Assembly: GCA_947502585.1 (NCBI GenBank)
Contig: CANNAV010000012.1
Coordinates: forward strand, 1-55,822
DNA: 55,822 nt
Direction: 5' to 3'
Origin: an uncultured Pseudovibrio sp.
GTDB lineage: Bacteria > Pseudomonadota > Alphaproteobacteria > Rhizobiales > Stappiaceae
Positions 28,942-37,427 of the stretch are shown here, in pieces (position 1 is the stretch's first letter; each line of letters starts with the position of its first letter). The notes beneath the pieces were generated by a model. That model had not been told where the DNA came from. It saw only the letters and a program-made list of their open reading frames with translations, and did not search any database. A program made the position numbers and the translations under genes.

Positions 28942-30078
28942 CTAAGAGGCGATTATTGACCGCAGATCATTCCAGGTCGCAAAAACCATCAGAAGCAGTA
29001 CCAGAGTGATTCCTATGCGGAACCCGAACTCTTGAAGTTTTTCACTCAACGGCTTACCCCTTACAATCTCGATGATGTAGTACAACAGATGCCCGCCATC
29101 CAACATTGGAACAGGCATGAGATTGAGTAAACCAATAGAAATTGACAAAATCGCAGTAAGGTTAATTAGCGGCAAAATCCCATGGGTCGCAACCTGCCCG
29201 GAGATTTGCGCTACGCGTATCGGACCACCCAGTTGGTCCGGATCTTCTTTTCCAAGAAAAAGACCGCCAATATAACCTAATGTTCTATCAAGAATATACC
29301 ATGTCTCTTTTACCCCTTCACCCACAGCTTCCACGGGGCCAAAACGCTTGACTATAATATCTTCCTGGGAAGTATTCCGCTGAATTCCAAGAATACCAAC
29401 TTTCTGTGTATTCCCAAAACCATCACTGATTTCCTGTAGCTCCGGCGTTGCAGTGAGACGCTCTATCGCATCCCCCCGCTCCACACTGATCTGCATGGGC
29501 ACGCCTGCACTCACCGTCACAGCACGCTGCACATCATTAAAGCTTTCAACAGCACTACCATTAATCGATAGTATTAAATCCCCAGGCAGAATACCTGCTA
29601 TTTCAGCAGCACTGCCTGGACGCACCTGATCCACACGCGGCAGTGTTTCAAATTTTCCTAAAAATCCAAACATTCCTGCGAAGATAAGAATAGCGAGGAT
29701 AAAATTGGCTACTGGCCCTGCAGCCACAATTGCGGAGCGCTGCCATGGGTTCTTCGCAAAAAACGCAGTCCTGCGCGTCTCCTCATCCATTCTGGCCTGC
29801 TCACCGCGATCCGGCACACTTGCAGCATTCTCATCGCCAGAGAATTTTACATATCCCCCAAGCGGAATGGCACAGACCTTCCAGCGCGTTCCGTGCTTGT
29901 CATTACGACCAATCAGTTCCGGTCCAAACCCGACTGAAAATGCAACAACCTTTACGCCGCACCAACGTGCGACGAGGAAATGCCCCAGCTCGTGGAAGAA
30001 AACAACCACAGTAAGCACAACCAAGAAGGGAATGATGACTCCGAGCGAACCACCAAGAACTGAACTCAGAACGTCCAT
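28942..30078 (-). CDS. rseP: Site-2 zinc metalloprotease RseP
   Basis: Intramembrane protease that completes regulated cleavage of anti-sigma factors and clears signal-peptide remnants. The 378-residue protein has HELGH (29-33) in the first membrane span, a single evident PDZ region (about 120-200; VDQVRPGSAAEIAGILPGDLILSING with a break), and the LMPVPMLDGGH motif with the third zinc ligand Asp in a C-terminal span. The long stretch after the PDZ (VGILGIQRN...) is usual. bamA follows within 200 bases. Confidence 0.95.
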   Translation of the reverse strand: MDVLSSVLGGSLGVIIPFLVVLTVVVFFHELGHFLVARWCGVKVVAFSVGFGPELIGRNDKHGTRWKVCAIPLGGYVKFSGDENAASVPDRGEQARMDEETRRTAFFAKNPWQRSAIVAAGPVANFILAILIFAGMFGFLGKFETLPRVDQVRPGSAAEIAGILPGDLILSINGSAVESFNDVQRAVTVSAGVPMQISVERGDAIERLTATPELQEISDGFGNTQKVGILGIQRNTSQEDIIVKRFGPVEAVGEGVKETWYILDRTLGYIGGLFLGKEDPDQLGGPIRVAQISGQVATHGILPLINLTAILSISIGLLNLMPVPMLDGGHLLYYIIEIVRGKPLSEKLQEFGFRIGITLVLLLMVFATWNDLRSIIAS

Positions 30079-30117
30079 GCGAACAGCCTTACCTTATTTT
30101 TTTTAGGAAGCGCCAGA

Positions 30118-31290
30118 TCAGGCGGCCATCTTCCCAATAATTTCGTTTGCAACTCGACGCGCTACCTGATCCAGCTGGAGAATCTCTTCCAGCTGATTTG
30201 AACAATCTAGCATATTTTGCGTATGAAGCCGATTCAGAACATCCTCAAGAAGCTCGGGTATCTGGAGGAACCCTATCTTTCGTTCAAGGAAAGCCTCCAC
30301 CGCCACTTCGTCTGCAGCGTTAAAAATCGTCGCTGCCCCATCGCCCAGCTCCATCACTTTGCGGGCAAGTGACAGCGCAGGAAAACGCTCAAAATCAGGC
30401 CTTTCAAAGTCCAGACGCCCAATCATCCCCAGATCAAGGTCCGCAATCGGAGCCGTCTTTCGGGTTGGGTAGGCCAGGCAATGAGCAATTGGCCCGCACA
30501 TGTCCGGAACCGACATATGGGCCAATAATGACCCATCACAATATTTAACCATACCATGGACAATTGATTGTGGATGGACAACCACGTCCAGCTGATCTGC
30601 GGTAACGGGAAACAAATGAGATGCTTCAATCAACTCAAGGCCTTTATTCACCATGGATGCGCTATCAATGGTGATTCGCTGCCCCATTGACCAGTTCGGA
30701 TGCTTTAACGCCATCTCAGGCGTCGCAACACGCATCTCTTCCAGCGTTGATTTACGGAACGGTCCGCCAGAAGCCGTGACAATCACTTTGTCGACAGCTT
30801 TCGGGTCACCCTGCTCAAACACCTGAAAAACAGCATTATGCTCTGAATCGGCCGGCAGTAGTTTAGCGCCATATTTTTTCGCCAGGTCACACACAATCGT
30901 GCCCGCGCACACCAGGGTTTCTTTGTTGGCAAGAGCAATATTGCTGCCCGCCCTGATACCCTTAACAGTCGGTTCAAGCCCAGCCGCGCCCACCATAGCA
31001 GAAACCAGCACATCCACCTTCTGGCTGGCCGCATCCAGAACAGCCTCACGACCTGCGGAAACCTCCACGCCGGTCCCGGCGAGTGCTGCTTTAAGATCTT
31101 TGTACCGGGAAACATCGCCAATGACAGCGCGCGCGGCACCGGTCTCCCGGCACGCCTTAGCAAGTGCATCAACATTCCGGCCCGCAACAAGTGCATTAAC
31201 CTGATAACGCTCAGGACTATGGGCAATAACTTTGAGCGTACTGGCTCCAACCGATCCGGTTGCTCCCAACACAGTGAGGGACTTTGTCAT
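30118..31290 (-). CDS. dxr: 1-deoxy-D-xylulose 5-phosphate reductoisomerase
   Basis: Second step of the MEP isoprenoid pathway, making MEP with NADPH; its product feeds undecaprenyl diphosphate made by UppS nearby. The 390-residue protein has the nucleotide loop GATGSVG (9-15), ANKETL (121-126), metal ligands Asp148 and Glu150 in PADSEHNAVFQ, and SASMVNKGLELIEA. AAGGG lies eight bases before the ATG. Confidence 0.97.
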   Translation of the reverse strand: MTKSLTVLGATGSVGASTLKVIAHSPERYQVNALVAGRNVDALAKACRETGAARAVIGDVSRYKDLKAALAGTGVEVSAGREAVLDAASQKVDVLVSAMVGAAGLEPTVKGIRAGSNIALANKETLVCAGTIVCDLAKKYGAKLLPADSEHNAVFQVFEQGDPKAVDKVIVTASGGPFRKSTLEEMRVATPEMALKHPNWSMGQRITIDSASMVNKGLELIEASHLFPVTADQLDVVVHPQSIVHGMVKYCDGSLLAHMSVPDMCGPIAHCLAYPTRKTAPIADLDLGMIGRLDFERPDFERFPALSLARKVMELGDGAATIFNAADEVAVEAFLERKIGFLQIPELLEDVLNRLHTQNMLDCSNQLEEILQLDQVARRVANEIIGKMAA

Positions 31291-31344
31291 ATCAACAACC
31301 CTTGCAAATCAACAGAACCGTGGCGAGCACAAACATCAGCATCA

Positions 31345-32235
31345 TCAGGAGGCAAACAGCATCAACCCTGCGTTTGGATCGAACAACTGCCCGCCGGACA
31401 CCACACCAACCCCATAGGCAAACACAGCAGCTGCGACAAGGCCGTCAACCCGGTCAAGCAGCCCGCCATGGCCAGGAATAAGACGGCTGGAATCTTTCAC
31501 TTTAAAGCGACGTTTCATGGAGCTTTCAAACAAATCTCCAAGCTGAGAGACCGCAGAGAGCACAACAGCCAGTCCGAAAGCCCAGACCAGCTGAGAACCA
31601 CCCGCAACAGCAACAAAGCCCATCCCTAAAAGCGATGAAAAGACCACGCCCCCAATAGCACCGCTCCAAGTTTTATTCGGAGAAACAGCAGGCCAAAGCT
31701 TAGGCCCGCCAAAACTGCGTCCACACACATAGGCAGCAATATCTGTCCCCCAGACCACAAGGAAAAGATAGATGATGAAGAAAAGCCCCTCATCCCCTTC
31801 CCGCAGAGCCAGCAAGGAAACAAATGTCAGGCCGGTGTAAACGTAGCCCTCACTCACCCAGCGCGCAGTCCGGTTAAAACCACCGGCACCGTAAAGCAAA
31901 ACAGCACCTGCAATCAGCGCTCCGGCAATCCAGAGCGGCTGCGTCTGAAAGTAACTGAAACCAATAAACAGGAGAAACAAATAGCCCAGCAATACAAAAG
32001 GTCTCTGCGCGTTTTGCAATATGATCCTGTACCATTCCCAGTAAACAATCAGCATACCAACAAACACAAGGCCAGCAAACCAGAATCCGCCGACCCATGT
32101 CAGCGCCAGCGCGACAGGAGCAAGAATAACCGCAGAAAGAGCGCGGACCAGCAAATCGGGATTTGCGTTCAGCACACGCCCGATAATTCCTTCGGAAGCG
32201 CCTTCAGAATTGTTCTGTTTTTTTTTGTCAGGCAT
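31345..32235 (-). CDS. cdsA: Phosphatidate cytidylyltransferase
   Basis: Makes CDP-diacylglycerol for phospholipid synthesis in the inner membrane. The 296-residue protein has multiple hydrophobic spans and the C-terminal family signature: SQLGDLFESSMKRRF and KDSSRLIPGHGGLLDRVDG. Its ATG overlaps the uppS stop as TAATG, so translation is coupled. The N-terminus is a short charged cytoplasmic stretch (MPDKKKQNNSEGASE). Confidence 0.95.
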   Translation of the reverse strand: MPDKKKQNNSEGASEGIIGRVLNANPDLLVRALSAVILAPVALALTWVGGFWFAGLVFVGMLIVYWEWYRIILQNAQRPFVLLGYLFLLFIGFSYFQTQPLWIAGALIAGAVLLYGAGGFNRTARWVSEGYVYTGLTFVSLLALREGDEGLFFIIYLFLVVWGTDIAAYVCGRSFGGPKLWPAVSPNKTWSGAIGGVVFSSLLGMGFVAVAGGSQLVWAFGLAVVLSAVSQLGDLFESSMKRRFKVKDSSRLIPGHGGLLDRVDGLVAAAVFAYGVGVVSGGQLFDPNAGLMLFAS

Positions 32236-33008
32236 TATGTCCCAGCCGCGTCAGAGCTCACCCCCCCATACCGTCGCTCACGATTAGAGAACGCCAGCAA
32301 AGCATCATCAAATGCATCCGGACCGAATTCAGGCCAGGGCGTAGGAGCAAAATAAAATTCGGCATATGCTGCCTGCCACAACAGAAAATTGGAAAGTCTT
32401 TGCTCTCCTCCTGTGCGAACGATGAGGTCCGGATCCGGGATATCACGGGTATCCAGACAAGTGCTGACATCATCCTCCCCGATTTCAGCAGCTCTCAACT
32501 CACCGGCTTCCACGCGCTCCGCCAGTTGACGGGCAGCCCGGACGAACTCGTCCCGCGCTCCGTAGTTAAAAGCAATAACCAGCACCAGCCCGGTACAATG
32601 AGCGGTCTCACGTTCCGCATCATCAAGCAGGGTCAGCATGGATTTATCGAGATTTTCTCTCGACCCGATCACACGGACCTTCACATTATTCCTGATGAGG
32701 TCTTTAATGTCATCGCACACAAACCGACGCAGAAGTGCCAGCAGGAATGAAACTTCCTGTTGCGGGCGCGCCCAGTTTTCAGAGGAAAAGCTAAAAAGCG
32801 TCAGGTAGGAGACCCCGCGCTTTTGTGCATGCTCAACTGCCTCGCGCAGTGTTTTCACACCGCGCCGATGCCCTTCGGTACGCGGAAGCCCCCGGCGAAG
32901 TGCCCAACGGCCATTACCATCCATAATGATGGCGACGTGACGAGGCACACTCAAAAGTCCGATTTCGGAATTTGTATCAACTGCCTCAAATTCAACGTTC
33001 GCCGTCAT
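32235..33008 (-). CDS. uppS: Isoprenyl transferase (undecaprenyl diphosphate synthase)
   Basis: cis-Prenyltransferase that makes the C55 lipid carrier for peptidoglycan and O-antigen. The 257-residue protein has catalytic Asp30 in HVAIIMDGNGRWA, RGLPRTEGHRRG, FSFSSENWARP and DLIVRTGGEQRLSNFLLWQ with PTPWPEF near the end. CTP from pyrG and MEP products from dxr supply the pathways around it. It overlaps cdsA by one base and follows frr by 23. Confidence 0.97.
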   Translation of the reverse strand: MTANVEFEAVDTNSEIGLLSVPRHVAIIMDGNGRWALRRGLPRTEGHRRGVKTLREAVEHAQKRGVSYLTLFSFSSENWARPQQEVSFLLALLRRFVCDDIKDLIRNNVKVRVIGSRENLDKSMLTLLDDAERETAHCTGLVLVIAFNYGARDEFVRAARQLAERVEAGELRAAEIGEDDVSTCLDTRDIPDPDLIVRTGGEQRLSNFLLWQAAYAEFYFAPTPWPEFGPDAFDDALLAFSNRERRYGGVSSDAAGT

Positions 33009-33031
33009 ATAGCCCCCGCTTACAGACAGGA

Positions 33032-33589
33032 TTAAACCTGTTTGATTTCCTGTTCTTTTTTGGCGAGTACAGAATCAACCTCACCAACAATGTCGTCAGT
33101 CATCTTCTGCACTTTGTCAGATGCTGAACGTGCAGCGTCTTCACCCATTTCACCTGATTTTTCGAGCTTTTTGATGGTTTCCATACCATCGCGGCGAACA
33201 TGACGTGCAGCGATCCTGGCTTGCTCGGCATACTTATGCGCTACTTTGACGAGTTCCTGGCGGCGTTCTTCATTAAGTTCAGGAATCGGCAGGCGCAGCA
33301 CCATTCCGTCCACGACCGGATTGAGGCCAAGACTGGATTCACGGATAGCTTTTTCAGTGGCCTGCATCATGGAGCGGTCCCAGACCTGAACAGAAATCAT
33401 GCGTGGCTCAGGAACACTGACCGTCGCGACCTGGTTGATCGGCATCGGAGAGCCATAGGCCTCTACAGTAATTGTATCCAGCATACTTGCAGAAGCACGA
33501 CCAGTACGAAGACCAGCAAATTCATGCTTCAAAGCTGTAATCGCACCATTCATACGGCGGTCAAGATCGTCATAGTCCAGCTCTGACAT
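33032..33589 (-). CDS. frr: Ribosome recycling factor
   Basis: Splits the post-termination ribosome with EF-G. The 185-residue length is standard; the protein has [46 protein letters not shown] and [12 protein letters not shown], then the second helical arm with [17 protein letters not shown] 33589 follows AAGAGGAT closely; an in-frame ATG five codons earlier would place this SD inside the gene. Located between pyrH and uppS, as in almost all proteobacteria. Confidence 0.97.
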   Translation of the reverse strand: MSELDYDDLDRRMNGAITALKHEFAGLRTGRASASMLDTITVEAYGSPMPINQVATVSVPEPRMISVQVWDRSMMQATEKAIRESSLGLNPVVDGMVLRLPIPELNEERRQELVKVAHKYAEQARIAARHVRRDGMETIKKLEKSGEMGEDAARSASDKVQKMTDDIVGEVDSVLAKKEQEIKQV

Positions 33590-33687
33590 AATATCCTCTT
33601 TCACCTATCAGTGTATCGGAGCAGCAGTCTAAAACAGAAAGCCGCCCCGGATCAAAACAAAACCAGGAAGACACCGGATGGTGCTTA

Positions 33688-34407
33688 TCAGTCCTGAATG
33701 ACCGTAAACAACCCCTGCCCGCGCAATACATTTACAAGTGCGCTGGAGGTCTTGATGGAAAAGACAACTACAGGAATAGAGTTGTCCCGGGCAAGTGCAA
33801 TCGCGGTCGCATCCATGACTTTAAGGTTCTTTTCAAGAACTTCCCCCGGTGTAAGCGTTTCAAAACGCTTTGCAGCAGGCTTAAGTTTAGGATCAGCATC
33901 GTAAACGCCATCAACGCTGGTCCCCTTGAGGAACACATCACACTGCATCTCTGCCGCACGCAGCGCTGCGCCAGAATCAGTGGAAAAGAACGGGTTACCC
34001 GTACCACCGGCAAACAGGATAACGTCTCCGTCTTCCATGTAACGCTCTGCGCCGCGCTGAGTAAAGCTCTCACAAATCGATGGTACAGGAACTGCGGAAA
34101 GTACACGCGCCTGAATACCGCGCTGACGAAGCGCATCAGCAAGCGTGAGAGAATTCATAATGGTCGCCAGCATACCCATATGGTCGCCGGTCACACGGTT
34201 TGCACCTTTGGCTGCAAGTGCCACACCTCGGAAGATGTTACCACCACCAACAACGATGCCGAACTGGGCACCCAGATTTACAGCCTCTGAAATTTCAGCT
34301 GCTACCCGTTCAACCACCTTTGGATCGATACCAAAGTCCTGGTCACCCATCAGCGCTTCTCCTGAAAGTTTCAGAAGAACCCGTTTCCAGCGAACGCCCT
34401 CAGACAT
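33688..34407 (-). CDS. pyrH: Uridylate kinase
   Basis: Phosphorylates UMP to UDP, supplying UTP for CTP synthase and UDP-GlcNAc for lipid A. The 239-residue amino-acid-kinase-fold protein has RVLLKLSGEAL, IGIVVGGGNIFRG with an NMP-site, DHMGMLATIMNS, and GTGNPFFSTDSGAALRAAE. ATG 34407 is used because AGAGG lies six bases ahead; an ATG seven codons upstream (34428) is in the terminator-proximal leader. A hairpin terminator separates it from tsf. Confidence 0.97.
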   Translation of the reverse strand: MSEGVRWKRVLLKLSGEALMGDQDFGIDPKVVERVAAEISEAVNLGAQFGIVVGGGNIFRGVALAAKGANRVTGDHMGMLATIMNSLTLADALRQRGIQARVLSAVPVPSICESFTQRGAERYMEDGDVILFAGGTGNPFFSTDSGAALRAAEMQCDVFLKGTSVDGVYDADPKLKPAAKRFETLTPGEVLEKNLKVMDATAIALARDNSIPVVVFSIKTSSALVNVLRGQGLFTVIQD

Positions 34408-34435
34408 AGTGAGCCTCTTTTTATGCATCCAGACA

Positions 34436-34465
34436 CAAAAAGGGCGTCGACTGAATCGACGCCCT
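34436..34465 (-). terminator. Intrinsic terminator between tsf and pyrH
   Basis: Perfect AGGGCGTCGA/TCGACGCCCT stem with a five-base loop, followed on the minus strand by TTTTTGTG, eight bases after the tsf stop. It would end most rpsB-tsf transcripts before pyrH. Confidence 0.88.
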
Positions 34466-34472
34466 CATTAAA

Positions 34473-35396
34473 TTAGTTACCAGCAGCAGCAGCGACTTCA
34501 GCTGCGAAGTCTGTCTCTTCTTTTTCAATACCTTCACCAAGGGCGATGCGAACAAAGCCGGTGAGTTTGACCGGAGAACCGATTTCCTTAGCTGCTTCTT
34601 CAACGGCCTTCTCTACAGTCAGATCAGGATTGATAACGAAAGACTGCTTAACCAGCGTAACTTCTTCATAGAACTTACGCAGGCGACCTTCAACCATCTT
34701 CTCAATGATGCTTTCAGGCTTACCAGACTCACGAGCCTGCTCCATGTAAACAGCGCGCTCACGTTCAACAGCGTCTGAGTCCAGCTCACCAGTGTTCAGC
34801 GCCAGCGGGTTTGTAGCTGCAACATGCATTGCAATCTGTTTACCCAAAGCCGCAAGCCTGTCTGCATCACCTGCAGATTCAAGAGCAACCAGAACACCGA
34901 TTTTGCCAAGGCCTTCGCCAGCAGCGTTGTGTATGTAAGAAGCAACAACACCTTCGGAAACAGACAGACCAGCAGAACGGCGAAGGGTCATGTTTTCACC
35001 GATGGTGCCAACAGCTTCCTTAAGTTCGCCTTCAACGCTCTTGTCAGAACCCGGGTAAGGCGCTGCAGCCAGCTTTTCAACGTCACCATCAACAGTAAGC
35101 GCAGTTGCAGCGATATCGCGAACCAGCTTCTGGAAGTTTTCGTTGCGGGCAACGAAATCTGTTTCGGAGTTAACCTCAACAACAACAGCTTTGTTACCTT
35201 CTGCTGCAACTGCAACAAGACCTTCAGCCGCAACACGGCCAGCCTTCTTGGCAGCCTTCGCAAGGCCTTTGGTTCGCAGCCAGTCAACAGCTGCTTCCAT
35301 GTCGCCGCCTGCTTCTTTCAGGGCAGCTTTACAATCCATCATGCCTGCACCGCTTGTTTCGCGGAGCTCTTTTACCATAGCAGCGGTAATGCTCAT
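34473..35396 (-). CDS. tsf: Elongation factor Ts
   Basis: Guanine-nucleotide exchange factor for EF-Tu. From ATG 35396 the 307-residue protein starts [21 protein letters not shown], the usual UBA-like N-terminus with [20 protein letters not shown], then the core with [13 protein letters not shown], the exchange motif. A frame extending to 35693 adds 99 residues with no EF-Ts character and is rejected. GAGG lies about seven bases upstream. Follows rpsB, with a 9-bp hairpin between them. Confidence 0.97.
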   Translation of the reverse strand: MSITAAMVKELRETSGAGMMDCKAALKEAGGDMEAAVDWLRTKGLAKAAKKAGRVAAEGLVAVAAEGNKAVVVEVNSETDFVARNENFQKLVRDIAATALTVDGDVEKLAAAPYPGSDKSVEGELKEAVGTIGENMTLRRSAGLSVSEGVVASYIHNAAGEGLGKIGVLVALESAGDADRLAALGKQIAMHVAATNPLALNTGELDSDAVERERAVYMEQARESGKPESIIEKMVEGRLRKFYEEVTLVKQSFVINPDLTVEKAVEEAAKEIGSPVKLTGFVRIALGEGIEKEETDFAAEVAAAAGN

Positions 35397-35530
35397 CGTA
35401 CGCCTCATGGACGGGAGTGTGTCATAAAAAATCTGAGGAACCCGACTTCCCTGCGGATCCATCCGATTTATCGCATAGCGACCGTGAGGCTTCGCAGTAA
35501 ATACACACGAAAAATCACGTAAAACTGAAG

Positions 35531-35554
35531 GGGAAGCGCCTGAAAGCGCTTCCC
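35531..35554 (-). terminator. Hairpin between rpsB and tsf, likely attenuator
   Basis: Perfect GGGAAGCGC/GCGCTTCCC stem with a six-base loop, 11 bases after the rpsB stop. The T-run is poor and interrupted on the minus strand (CCTTCAGTTTT), so it probably lowers rather than stops read-through to tsf, or protects the rpsB 3' end. Confidence 0.55.
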
Positions 35555-35565
35555 GGCAGAAAACC

Positions 35566-36363
35566 TTAGCCTTCGCTCTGGCCAGCTTCAGCTGCCGGAG
35601 CAGCTTCTGCAGCAAGAACAGGTTCTTCAAGGAGCTCTTCAGATTCACCCAGGTCGATACCCATAGAACCTGACGCGCGTGCGATGCCGTCAATAGCTGC
35701 TCGTGCGATCAGGTCTGTATAAAGAGCAATTGCACGACCTGCATCATCATTACCCGGCACAGGGTACGTGATGCCATCCGGGTCACAGTTGGAATCCAGG
35801 ATCGCAGCAACCGGAATGCCCAGACGACGAGCTTCCTGAATTGCGTTTGCTTCGCGGTTGGTGTCGATAACAAAGATCAGGTCAGGAATACCGCCCATGT
35901 CTTTAATGCCACCAAGGTTGCGCTCAAGCTTCTGACGCTCACGGTCAAGGAACAACCGCTCTTTTTTTGTCATACGGTTCGCTTCACCACCGTCGAGCAG
36001 CTCTTCAACCTTACGCAGGCGCTGGATGGACTGAGAGATCGTCTTCCAGTTGGTCAGCATGCCGCCGAGCCAGCGAGCGTTTACGTAGTACTGAGCAGAG
36101 TTGCGCGCAGCTTCTGCGACAGCTTCCTGAGCCTGGCGCTTGGTACCAACCAAAAGCACTCGGCCACCAGCAGCAACAGTGTCAGACACAGATTTAAGAG
36201 CCTGGTGCAGGAGCGGAACTGTCTGACCAAGATCAAGAATGTGAATGTTGTTGCGAACACCGAAGATGTAGTTGTTCATCTTTGGGTTCCAGCGGTGCTT
36301 CTGGTGACCAAAGTGTACGCCTGCCTCAAGAAGCTGGCGCATAGTAAAATCAGGCAAAGCCAT
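35566..36363 (-). CDS. rpsB: 30S ribosomal protein S2
   Basis: Small-subunit protein needed for S1 binding. From ATG 36363 the 265-residue protein opens [21 protein letters not shown] and contains the family blocks [33 protein letters not shown] and [21 protein letters not shown] with NCDPDGI. The C-terminus is an Ala/Glu-rich extension. GGAG sits eleven bases upstream. The frame continues upstream to 36447 without homology. It has a promoter at 36483-36511 and a paired leader. Confidence 0.97.
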   Translation of the reverse strand: MALPDFTMRQLLEAGVHFGHQKHRWNPKMNNYIFGVRNNIHILDLGQTVPLLHQALKSVSDTVAAGGRVLLVGTKRQAQEAVAEAARNSAQYYVNARWLGGMLTNWKTISQSIQRLRKVEELLDGGEANRMTKKERLFLDRERQKLERNLGGIKDMGGIPDLIFVIDTNREANAIQEARRLGIPVAAILDSNCDPDGITYPVPGNDDAGRAIALYTDLIARAAIDGIARASGSMGIDLGESEELLEEPVLAAEAAPAAEAGQSEG

Positions 36364-36397
36364 GCCTTTATTCTCCTTAGTTTTCCGGTTTAATCCT

Positions 36398-36468
36398 CCG
36401 CAGGGCAGCACAACCGTGCAACTCTCTAACCGGATGGAGCTCGCCACAAGGACAACCCCCGCCCTGCG
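36398..36468 (-). promoter_or_regulatory. Structured rpsB leader
   Basis: CCGCAGGGC (36398-36406) can pair with GCCCTGCG (36461-36468), closing a ~54-base region in the roughly 110-base 5' leader between the promoter and rpsB. S2 represses its own mRNA through leader structures in other bacteria; whether this is one is inference. Confidence 0.4.
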
Positions 36469-36482
36469 TGCGGGATGGGGCG

Positions 36483-36511
36483 CTTATAGAACCCCTTTTC
36501 AAGAAGATCAA
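36483..36511 (-). promoter_or_regulatory. Promoter of rpsB
   Basis: On the minus strand TTGATC (36511-36506), a 17-base spacer, TATAAG (36488-36483). Near-consensus spacing and location for a ribosomal-protein gene promoter. Confidence 0.7.
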
Positions 36512-36895
36512 GCTCTCAGGGATCAAGATCAACACATAGGCCGAATTGTTAAACCAGGTACTTTACAGCCCTGTTTGCGCAACTCATAACCTCCCCCTTC
36601 AACACCCACACCCGACAAACTCTTTAGTACGCGTTTTACACATCACCCTTTCGGAGAAATCCCGGAGGACAGCCAATAACAAATTGCCTCAGTTCAGGCA
36701 CGTGCCCAAATACCTCCTCAGAACCTGATCGCGGCGATACCCATCGCCCTGACGCCAGGCGGTTACGCCAAAACGATCAAGCGATCTGACATCAACGCGA
36801 AGAACCTCACAAAGTCTTCCATAAAGCCATAAGGAACCGGCACCTCAGAGTTATGACACATCAACATCCATAGCCCCCAACATGGCCTGCTAAGC
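36512..36895. other. Intergenic stretch without a recognised gene
   Basis: 384 bases between the rpsB promoter and the IS5/IS427 remnant. Minus-strand frames give fragments such as LRVDVRSLDRFG that look like eroded coding DNA, but nothing identifiable. No tRNA, repeat or clear promoter was found. Confidence 0.5.
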
Positions 36896-37326
36896 ATTGT
36901 AGTGACAACAGCACTGAATGCGGCCCGGTGCCATTGTGGAAATTGGTATACGATACTGGCGCTGACGGATGCGCTTGGAAATCTGGTGCGTTTTGAGCTG
37001 TTGCCTGGTCATCGCATGACACGGCAGGCTCGCCTGCTTTGACTGACGACATCGACTTTGGCGGGCTGTTGGCGGACAAAGCTATTGACGGCAATCGGCT
37101 CATTGAGGATCTGAATGAGCGCCGTGCCATGATTTGTATCTCACAAAGACCGCAACGCAGGTAACCGTTGTCTATAGATCCTGAAGTTTACAAATGGCGC
37201 CACTTAATTGAAAATTGCTTACGCAAAGTCAGGAGGTTCAAACGTATTACCAAGCGTAGCGACAAAATCAATCAAAGCTTTTGCGCAATAATCTGTGTGA
37301 CGGATGTTATCGTTAATGCAAATTGA
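36896..37326 (+). pseudogene. IS5-family (IS427 group) transposase remnant
   Basis: Plus-strand frames give ILALTDALGNLVRFELLPGHR, then after a break DDIDFGGLLADKAIDGNRL and IEDLNERRAMICISQRPQRR, a stop near 37160, and SIDPEVYKWRHLIENCLRK, RRFKRITKRSDK and ICVTDVIVNAN before TGA 37324. This order is the C-terminal half of IS427-group DDE transposases (DALGN...LLPGH; GGLLADKAFD; YKWRHLIENFF; FKRIAMR). Frameshift, an in-frame stop and loss of the N-terminal half make it inactive. It lies head to tail between rpsB and the multicopper oxidase and marks the edge of the insertion that brought the latter next to the rpsB cluster (inference). Confidence 0.8.
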
Positions 37327-37374
37327 TACTAAACACGCCCTGGGGCATACGTGCTCAGTTACTGACATAACAAA

Positions 37375-37401
37375 GCCCTGAAGCCGGATTGGTTTCAGGG
37401 C
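37375..37401 (-). terminator. Intrinsic terminator of the multicopper oxidase gene
   Basis: GCCCTGAAGCC/GGTTTCAGGGC arms with one wobble pair and a five-base loop, followed on the minus strand by TTTGTTAT, 26 bases after the stop codon. Confidence 0.75.
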
Positions 37402-37427
37402 ACTTTTCCTGTCGCAGACGATAGAGA

